DNA of 64,000 nucleotides from Scalesia atractyloides (Eukaryota; Streptophyta; Magnoliopsida; Asterales; Asteraceae). Made by a program: the position numbers and the translations under genes. The stretch spans positions 94,483,916-94,547,915 of the forward strand of contig CAMTDV010000030.1 in NCBI GenBank assembly GCA_947069175.1, written 5' to 3'. Positions within the stretch are counted from its first letter, which is position 1; every line of letters starts with the position of its first letter. Positions 56,641 to 64,000 of this stretch are shown here, in pieces. A model generated the notes under the pieces. That model saw only the letters and a program-made list of their open reading frames with translations, did no database searches and was not told the DNA's origin.

Positions 56641-56861
56641 TCGGGTACTGGTGGAACCGGGTACTAGTGAAACCGGGTACGGGTAGGAACCGGGTACGAC
56701 CCGATTCAAATGGTAAAATTGTGGAACCGGGTTGGAACCAACGGGTATTTTGAACCCGGAACCGGTTCTACTTAATGTCGGGTAGGACCTGAAACCGGGT
56801 CCAGTTCGGTTCTACCGGTTCGGGTTCGGAACCGATTTTTATGCCCATCTCTACCTACACA

Positions 56862-57136
56862 TGAATTACATAGTGAATCTAGCCCACAAAAAGATACACA
56901 AGGCCCTTTAAGTAAAAACCAACTTCAAGTTAAGCCCAAATTGGGTTAAGATTAAGAATTAATTTGTACATCTTGATTTTTGAAATACTATACATCAAAA
57001 GACATTTTCCAGAGTTTGATACACATACATATACAACATATATAAAATATATTATATCTGGTCCAGTTACTCATATTTCCCTATCCTTCTTGGCAGTAGA
57101 TTGCCTGTTTGTTTCATACCTTACACGGTCACTAAC
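56862..57136. other. Short spacer
   Basis: Nothing recognised; AT-rich. Confidence 0.4.
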
Positions 57137-57407
57137 CAGCCTCGAATCGGACCTGTGAACTATTCCAACTCGGTAAGACATTAAGCTTGTCATTTGCACC
57201 ATTTTCGCACCTAGATTCTTCCACAGGCACAACGCCTTTGCATCCACGTTCTTCACAGAAGTTCTTGGACCCCTTTGAAGCTCTCAAACATCCATAAAGT
57301 GTAGCCCAATCACTAGGTAACGACACAAAACCATTAATACGCTTATTTTGCTTAACAAGGAAGTTACACACAATATAGGCACCGTGGTTACATACATGTC
57401 TTATATC
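57137..57407 (-). pseudogene. Exon-like fragment, gene not recognised
   Basis: On the minus strand a 271-nt open stretch is framed by an acceptor (TTTTAG|GATATA, AG at 57409-57408) and a donor (GGCTG|GTTAGT, 57136-57135). It encodes about 90 residues with VCNHGAYIVCNFLVKQNKRI, SLPSDWATLYGCLRASKG, FCEERGCKG and LPSWNSSQVRFEA. Codon texture and splice signals look like a real plant exon, but I cannot name the protein and no further exon is visible on either side, so it may be a transposed or captured piece. Confidence 0.4.
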
Positions 57408-57409
57408 CT

Positions 57410-58790
57410 AAAACTACTACTTAAACAGAAAATATAACTTATATAATCTGTCCATAATAACATATGACTTAAAAATGTACCCACGCACGGTTAAACCGTG
57501 AAAACCATCAAGATAGTCATTAGAAAGGGCATACGCAAACCGTATATTGTAAAAAAAAAATCTTAAGAATAGTTTTTCACACTAAAGATAAGGTATTATA
57601 AAGGTATTAGCAAGCAAAACAACCCTCGTTCAACTCCTGAGTCGGATACACATTAAAACAAATCACATACGTGTCAAAACTCAAAACCAACGCGAACACT
57701 CTAAAATTAAAACCTAAACCTCCTAGTAGGTTTTACTAACTTATATTAAACCAAAAAAAAATTACTATGTCGTATAAGTATGTATATGTCGATAGGCATA
57801 CGTTTAATCGTTAAAAACACACTATATGATGAAAAATGGAAGAAAACCGAACCCGAGACCCTAAAAATATAAATAGTTATATTTTACAGATTACTTAACT
57901 TATACAACGGAGTTCTGGAGGCAAAGGTAGCTAAAAAGTTGTTATTTAACGAGCTAACACGTTTAAAACCATATAAACGGTTAAACTTGGTAATTCTTCC
58001 AGTAAGTTATATCTAAAAATATTAAAACACGTTTCTATTGTTTAATGACAACCCACGCGCGAGATATGGGCTACTAATATCTATTTTATAAGACACATAA
58101 TAATGATAAAGGTAAACTTAATCTTGAGTCACAAATAATCCACCACAACTCCAAACAACCTTAATTTACTTAAGTCAAGGGCACACTGGTTTCATGCCAT
58201 ACATATATGTCTCTCACAAGCTTATTGTTACCTTAATACTTATTTATTCTACGCGTAGAACCACTGAGTTTTGTAAATGTAACTACTCCCCTTTTTACTT
58301 AAACCTTTTGGGGTGAAATACATGTTGTCCATACTTTTAAGTTCAACTGCTTTTTATGGTATATGCTTACATTTACTTTGTGCAACCATTAACTCCGAAT
58401 TAGCCACAAGCATATGCGGGTAGTCCTACTTAAGACGTTACCTCATGCCCGGTGCATCCCCGACGAGGACTAGACTTGGGGCTACATTATTGACGTGTTG
58501 ACCTAGTTGACACCCGACCCTACACACCATGACTTTTGCATCATGTATGTGTGACCTAGTAGTGTAATGTTGACATTAGTTAGCGTTTAGACATTACTAA
58601 CATTCTTGGTTGTTGCATTGAGTGTGGTTTGATTCACAATGTTTATAGATACATGCACATACCGAAAACTTTGCCATGGATTTTTGCGTAACTCGTTGCG
58701 AACTCACTAGCTTTATAGCTAATGTATTTTAAGCATGTGTTTCAGGATACTTAGTATATTACAAGATTGGTGTATATTGTATGTGATATT
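57410..58790. mobile_element. Possible old LTR related to the 3.0-kb LTR family
   Basis: ACTACTCCCCTTTTTACTTAAACCTTTTGGGGTG (58285-58318) and, later, GAACTCACTAGCTTTATAGC..TTTCAGGATAC (58700-58750) follow the same order as TACAACTCCCCTTTTT..TTTTGGGGTGTG and CACTCGCCAAC..ACAGG in the 3262 and 61440 LTRs. Ends are not preserved. Confidence 0.35.
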
Positions 58791-59254
58791 TTATATTACG
58801 AGTTTTGTAATTTTCTTTTAAAAATAACATGTATTGTCTCTTGTTACGCATCAAATGTTAGATATTATTTTTGCTTAAATAACAAAATAAAAATATATTT
58901 TGTTGCAAATTTAGAAACAAATCGAACCGTCTCTATATATTCACAGTCTCTATATATATCACGATCGTTGATTGCTACTTTGTTTCATATTCAAACACAT
59001 TTTCACTCGTTGATTTAAGAAAAGGGTCCCGATCATCCAAACTTTTTATTTCTTTTTTAACACTAATTGAGAATATGAAGTAAAGTGTAAGAACAATGCA
59101 CGTGAACATATAGAGACCTTTATATGATGGTGTTCCGACCCAACAAGTACAAAAGAGGTCAAGGTAACATGATGTTTGACCTTGTGATGATGAAAACTAT
59201 TGTTTCTTTTGAGGAGAAGCTAATTTTCCATTCTAAATGTGTCATACATTAGTC
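58791..59254. other. Unassigned interval
   Basis: No gene supported; AT-rich. Confidence 0.35.
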
Positions 59255-59640
59255 CTCCAACTTGTGGCCTAATGGTAGGAGGTTTGAGTATTTTCAGTAG
59301 AGACTCAAGTTTAATTATCACTTGTGTCTTATTGGGGTGGATATAAGCAACGAAGACTAGGCCTTGTGTGAGGTTGTCAGTTCAATTCCCGAGCCCAACC
59401 GTGTTTTCGTCCCACTGTGTGTCACGCCAGAGGGTTCTACTCTTGTGGTGGCACAACGACTGTCAAGTGGCAGCCGGCGGTATAGTTTCCAGGGGAAACG
59501 CCAAAAAAGCCAAACTTTGAAGCTAACGTGGGCCCGGTTAAGACAACATAGTCTAGCCAAAGTGGGGCAATACGAGACTCTCCGATTTAGAGAGTATAAT
59601 AACCTCATACATGAAGTTCATCGTTCAAAACGTATACTAG
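59255..59640 (+). mobile_element. SINE-like sequence
   Basis: AACTTGTGGCCTAATGGTAGG (A-box-like) is followed by GAGACTCAAGTTTAATTATC (B-box-like). A second B-box-like GTCAGTTCAATTCCCGAG lies at 59377-59394. The body ends near a T/A-rich tract at about 59640. No target duplication was found. Confidence 0.45.
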
Positions 59641-60326
59641 GTTTCAAAAAAAATGTTCTCCGCTCGACTAAATTTCTATTAATACTAGGTTTATCATTAC
59701 TAATTCATCATCGTGTCTTATAGTTTGACCCATAAATTACAATCGATAAACTTGAAGAATGTAAGAAAATTAATTATAAAATACTAGGATGTAATCTTTA
59801 TAAAATATAGGAAGTCAAACCTTCTTTTCTCTCTACACATATGCACTTTGATTATATTAGTTTTAATTTCTCCTTTTAAAAAGTAGTAAGGAAAGCAAAT
59901 GAAATTAGGTAGACCAGCAGTTGCCGATCACTAAAGGAGACGAAAAAGTATATTAGTAATCACATTAATATCAATTATATTGTTTTCAAAGTTTCTCTTA
60001 TATTTTAATACGTGTTCGTTTAACTCAAGAAAAATACACTGCACAACCTTCTTCTTCCTCACCAATGAACAACCAACAAAAATACACATAAAAAAAAACA
60101 AAAGGAGATCGAGACTGAGTCCTTAAGCACACCTGGGGGGTGGGGGGTTTCCCAACGGGAAAAGGAGCCACCTCAGCGCCCCGATTCCTTCCTTGCTCCC
60201 ATACCCCATCGTCTAATAAATAGCTTAGAAGGTAGACATATTGACCTGTTTAAATAAAAGAGGTAAACGTGTGAACTTAAACAACAATATGACAACTGAA
60301 AGACATACATACAAAAATTCATTAAA
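59641..60326. other. Unassigned interval
   Basis: No gene. A G-rich CCTGGGGGGTGGGGGGTTT tract (60127-60146) is the only feature noticed. Confidence 0.35.
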
Positions 60327-60334
60327 CAACATAG

Positions 60335-60785
60335 TAGGGGTGCAAACGAGCCGAGCCGAGCCCGAGCTCGACCAGGCTCGAGCGCCAGCTCGTTTAACAC
60401 ATGAAAGCTCGAGCTCGGCTCGAAGGTAATTTTTCAAGTTCGAGCTCGGCTCGAGCTCGACTCGTTTAGTATTTATTAATTAATTTATATTAATTATAAT
60501 TATTATTATACATATAATTAACTTATTTTTTATATTTATATAAATGGTAATTATTATTATATAAATATATGTTTAATATATTAATAAAAAATACATAAAC
60601 AGAAAGCTCGTCTAGGTTCGCAAGCCGGCTCGAGCTCGATAAGCGAAGCTCGGGCTCGTTTACTAAACGAGCTTGTTTTTTAGGCTCGGGCTCGAGCTCG
60701 AGCTCGTTTAAGCTCGGCTCGTTTGAGTTTTTTTTCGAGCCGAGCTCGAGTAGCTCGCGAGTAGCTCGGCTCGTTTGCACCCCTA
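60335..60785. mobile_element. hAT MITE with GAGCTCG-rich ends
   Basis: Perfect inverted ends TAGGGGTGCAAACGAGCCGA and its complement, and a perfect 8-bp duplication CAACATAG (60327-60334 and 60786-60793). 451 bp, made of GCTCGGCTCGAGCTCG words with an AT-rich centre; no coding capacity. Confidence 0.95.
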
Positions 60786-60793
60786 CAACATAG

Positions 60794-61150
60794 CATCATT
60801 CTAAAACCCATGATATACACCATAGAGAGAGATTATTCTACAAGAGAAAAGAATTGTACGAAGTGTAGGAGACAAGTTTGACCTTTGATTTGCAAGATCA
60901 ATGGTTGAGATTAAGTGGTCCCCAAATATAGAATTCACATAACAAAAAACAAAGGAACAAGTGGGGAAATTGGTAAAATATGAAAATCCAATATTGTTAA
61001 CTCATAAACCCACTCTCTCCTTGATTTTCAAATGGCTATAACTTTTTCGTACGTTAATATTTTTTTATAAAATTACACCGTATTAACGGACATTTCATTC
61101 TCTTTAATTCGAGCAACCTATTGATGTATTTTTAACATTAATTTTTTTTG
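60794..61150. other. Unassigned interval
   Basis: No gene seen. Confidence 0.35.
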
Positions 61151-61154
61151 AAGG

Positions 61155-61425
61155 ATTTTGAAACCATATTACGTGATTACGTGATTTTGAATACCCAGTA
61201 AGTGACTACGTGATTTTGAATACCCATTACCTGATTACTTGATTTTATTGTAGTATTTTATGTGAAACCACGCTAAGTGATTACGTAATTACGTAACAAT
61301 AGTTGACTATGTAAATTACATGACTACGTGATTTTAAATACGCATTTCGTGATTACATGATTTCATTATAGTATTTATGTGAAACTATACTGGGTGATTA
61401 CGTAACGTAACACATAATATTTCAT
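61155..61425 (+). repeat. Degenerate minisatellite TACGTGATTTTGAATACCCA
   Basis: Units near 61165, 61195, 61215, 61321 and 61345 repeat GATTACGTGATTTT(G/A)AATACCCA and GTATTT(A)TGTGAAAC with a period of about 35-40 bp. It abuts the second LTR copy. Confidence 0.65.
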
Positions 61426-61616
61426 ATGGAATGTAACATTTGTCGAAAAACGGGTTTTCGAAACCCGCTTCGTTTAATAACCGAACAATCAGTTTTAAAT
61501 TTTTGTTGTTCATTTATGGCTTATTTTAATTTTAAACGATATATAATTAATAAACAAATTAGAAGATATAAATTATAATTGTAAAAAAATAAAAATAAAT
61601 TAATTAAAAAGGAAAA

Positions 61617-61697
61617 CCGGCTGCCGGGAGTCGAACCCGGGTCAGCCGGAAATCCCTAAAGACTTAACCTTCACACCATCAACCGCTCCGCCACTTT
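61617..61697 (-). other. tRNA-like module, Leu/Ser type, second copy
   Basis: The minus strand reads GTGGCGGAGCGGTTG (A box) and CCGGGTTCGACTCCCGG, a perfect 5-bp T-stem with a T-loop. Better preserved than its partner at 3981-4062. The acceptor stem is still poor. Confidence 0.6.
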
Positions 61698-62547
61698 GAT
61701 TCTTTGTTAAAATACCAAAACAATTAATTAAAAAGATAAATCTCGGAAGTTAAATCCAGTCAAATCGCGCCCAATCAGCAGTCGTCGGAAATCCCGACGA
61801 CTTCGCCGATAATTAACGTTTCCATCCAATGTTACCGAAGAATTAACTCTAACGACGGTTATAACCGACGTCTGAACCCGCGACATCAGTCGTAACCGCC
61901 GGAGAACGGCTAACCTTGAATTGAGACCGAATTCAGACCCCATACATCTCGGTTCTTCCCTATAAATTCACCCGCAATCCACTGGAAGCCTTTTCGCTCA
62001 CAAATCGCACCTCTTCTCGACGAAAATTTACTCGCCGGAAAACATCTGCAAGTCGCCGGAAAACCGAGACTTCCACCTACACGGTAATTACTTCGATTTT
62101 TCTGGTTCATTCCTTTATTAGACAAAATTCTAATATCAACCCCTCACCCAGAATCCTTTCCAGACGACGTTGCCGGATTATCTGTTTTCGTCGGAGAAAT
62201 TCTGAACTTTCAAGAACCTGCTGTTAACCGGTATGATTCTTTTAAATTACTGATAGTCGTTACCCAGTAGTTCCATTTCACATCTAATCCCTCCAAATTG
62301 TTGGTAAATCCTATTAGCCGAAGCTCACCAAGACGGAGCCGACGACCTTGCCGGACATCTGAAGAAAAACGAACAGTTTGGTACAATCAACCCTCCAACC
62401 TTTTTCCGTTCATTACTTTACGATGGCTCATAATATTCGTTAAGCTAATTTAACAAATAACAGTCAATTGGTCGATGTCTGTGTTTTGAACGAAGAAGAT
62501 GAAGTGATGTATAATATAAGATTAATTAAAACCGGTTTAATGAACGG

Positions 62548-62653
62548 GTTAGACACACAGTCCAGTGGTGGACTGTGTGCAACAAACACACATGCGACGC
62601 GAGTTCGAATCCTGTCCCAGCTTTACTCTCTCGAAATAAAAATTTGCCTTTTT
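62548..62653 (+). other. tRNA-like Pol III cassette 1'
   Basis: GTTAGACACACAGTCCAG, the 11-bp stem CACACAGTCCA/TGGACTGTGTG, B box GAGTTCGAATCC at 62601-62612 and TTTTT at 62649-62653. Confidence 0.6.
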
Positions 62654-62715
62654 AAACTGAACCGGGTTGACACACAGACCATGTTAAGTATAATAAAAAC
62701 CGAGTTAATAACCAG

Positions 62716-62817
62716 GTTAGACACACAGTCCAGCGGTGGACTGTGTGTACGCTAACTCACAGGTCCCGGGTTCGAGACCTGTGGTCAGCACCGATCCGAT
62801 ACGTTTAAAATCTTTTT
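62716..62817 (+). other. tRNA-like Pol III cassette 2'
   Basis: Same 11-bp stem, B box GGGTTCGAGACC at 62768-62779 and TTTTT at 62813-62817. Its upstream spacer resembles that of cassette 2 of the other LTR but its body resembles cassette 3, as expected after loss of one unit by recombination. Confidence 0.6.
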
Positions 62818-62884
62818 AAAAATAAATGATTTTCGGATTAAACTAAATAGTATATAAGTATAATTAAAAACAGAATTATTTCGG

Positions 62885-63036
62885 GTTAGACACGTAGCTC
62901 AGTTGGTAGAGCTGCGTGCACGCGTACGGGAGGTCACCGGTTCGAACCTCAATCAGTGCAACAACAGAACTGACCGAACCGGTCAACGGTCAACGGTCAA
63001 CAGACTCGGTCAACGGTCAAAGTCAACATTTTTTTT
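62885..63036 (+). other. tRNA-like Pol III cassette 3'
   Basis: TAGCTCAGTTGGTAGAGC, B box CGGTTCGAACC at 62939-62949 and eight T at 63029-63036; the counterpart of cassette 4. Between B box and T run lies the GGTCAACGG tract (W-box cores on the minus strand). Confidence 0.65.
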
Positions 63037-64000
63037 ATTTATTTTTATTTATTTATTTAACTTAAAAATCAATTAAAAATACTTAAAAATAACGTTTTCA
63101 AAGTTAGAAAGTAGCCTTAAACTCACAAAATTATACCCAAAAATCCTATTAAAATAGTTAATAAAATCCACATACTTACCCTACCTTTTCGTTATTTATT
63201 TGGTTAGTTACCTCTCGTCGATCAATCCCCTGAACTCGTGCGCATTCAACATCTTCAAACAAACGCACCCAATGTGAGTGAATCTCTACCAATTCCCCGT
63301 TTTAATCACATTTTGGGGTGTATCATGTGTCGTTATTTATTTATTATAATTAAACATTTGTGCATCCATCATGTTCATGATCAAATGTGTATTCAATGTG
63401 TATCCATTGTTTGTGTGGTTGAAGTTTAGATTAAATTATCATTTCAGTACATACATTTCATAGGCCGCCGCTCCCCATTACCTATGAGCGTGAGCTGTTC
63501 CCCATTACCTATGAGCGTGAACCAGGCGTTGCCAACATAAGATCGGCTCCGTTTGATTGAGCCTTGATCTCACATACATTAGCATAGGCCGTCCGTTCCC
63601 CATTACCTATGAGCGTGAACGGGACGTTGCCAACATATACATTGTCATTCTTATTTCATGTTTAACCAAGGTGGTTTGTGATCGTTATGTTTACATACAT
63701 TTGTTCATATATGATTATTGCACAATTTTCCTAAATAAATTACAATAATGAATTGATAACAAATGTTCTTAACAAGGTTCACTCGCCAACTTTTGTTGAC
63801 CCAAAATTTCCCATTTTTACACATGATACAGGTGATCAAGTTGAAGCAAGAAACATATAGGGCGGCTTAGAAGAATAAACAAGTTTAGAATATGGATTTG
63901 TTTTAGTTAATTTTTCCTTTTCTTGTATTGTATGAATTTGACTTGGAACATTGAAATGTAATTTGGATTTAATAAATATGAAACATATTAGTAAACATCA

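Larger units (their letters stand above)
55571..56853. mobile_element. hAT element with BED-finger remnant
   Basis: Terminal inverted repeats TAGAGATGGGCATAATCGG and CCGATTTTTATGCCCATCTCTA, flanked by a perfect 8-bp duplication CCTACACA (55563-55570 and 56854-56861). The ends are filled with GGAACCGG words; at 55785-55930 a 48-bp unit with CCTGACAGTCAAAC is repeated three times. The middle holds an N-terminal transposase fragment. Confidence 0.9.
61440..64000 (-). mobile_element. Second, 5'-incomplete copy of the 3.0-kb LTR
   Basis: Colinear with 3812-6150: CCGAACAATCAGTT, the tRNA-like module, CAGTCGTCGGAAATCCCGAC, TATAAAT, three cassettes, the GGTCAACGG tract, CCCAATGTGAGTGAATCT, TTTTGGGGTGT, CACTCGCCAACTTTT and ACACATGATACAGGTGA in order. 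The first 550 bp of the other copy have no counterpart and the window ends before the far terminus. A 60-bp CCCATTACCTATGAGCGTG motif is repeated three times at 63475-63625. Orientation equals that of 3262-6283. Confidence 0.8.

Noticed and set aside
59357..59723. Overlapping ORFs on both strands
   Set aside because: They lie in a SINE-like sequence.
60173..60437. Minus-strand ORFs of 70-75 codons
   Set aside because: They run into the GAGCTCG-rich end of a hAT MITE and have no domain.

Overview
This is eukaryotic plant nuclear DNA: spliced genes with GT-AG introns, plant-specific families (an ABA receptor, a TIR1-type F-box/LRR protein, a CFL1-type WW protein) and dense LTR retrotransposons, hAT and Mutator elements, SINEs and Helitron-like tails. 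LTR ends of the TGTCACACCC type and the element families suggest a eudicot, most likely Asteraceae; this is an impression, not proof.

Layout. 1-8 kb: a broken Ty3/gypsy element on the minus strand (gag, protease active site, PBS, 3.0-kb LTR); another LTR is inserted in its protease. The LTR carries tandem tRNA-like cassettes. 8-10 kb: a SINE and two hAT-type elements stacked at one target site. 10-14 kb: two diverged copies of a housekeeping-type promoter/5' end, AT-rich DNA and repeats. 14.5 kb: an intact intronless PYR/PYL ABA receptor. 15.3-20.6 kb: a gag-pro-only LTR element in tandem, LTR-internal-LTR-internal-LTR. 20.6-22 kb: two SINEs and a fold-back Mutator MITE. 24 kb: a PRP6/STA1 splicing-factor gene fragment. 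25.1-28.1 kb: a three-exon TIR1/AFB-like gene lacking the family's C-terminal end. 28.9-33.4 kb: a coding-free LTR element. 34-39 kb: Helitron-like tails and a large inverted-repeat element interrupted by a Pack-MULE with a captured NDC80 kinetochore gene fragment. 41.0-42.2 kb: a two-exon WW-domain gene. 46.7-51.7 kb: a degenerate Mutator-type locus with a FAR1-like transposase remnant joined to an OTU-like domain, an ORF1-like gene, and a family of GC-rich hairpins. 53-54 kb: an inverted-repeat element holding a retrotransposon gag piece. 55.6-56.9 kb: a hAT element with a BED-finger remnant. 60.3 kb: a hAT MITE. 61.4-64 kb: a second, diverged copy of the first LTR, again with tRNA-like cassettes.

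Probable working host genes are only three (PYL, TIR1/AFB-like, CFL1-like); they share no pathway operon-style, though two belong to hormone perception. Everything else is transposon, gene fragment or unassigned AT-rich sequence. The strongest candidate for something undescribed is the array of A-box/B-box/T-run cassettes, period about 168 bp, in the large LTR family. It is formally like the 5S module of Cassandra elements but tRNA-like and multi-copy.
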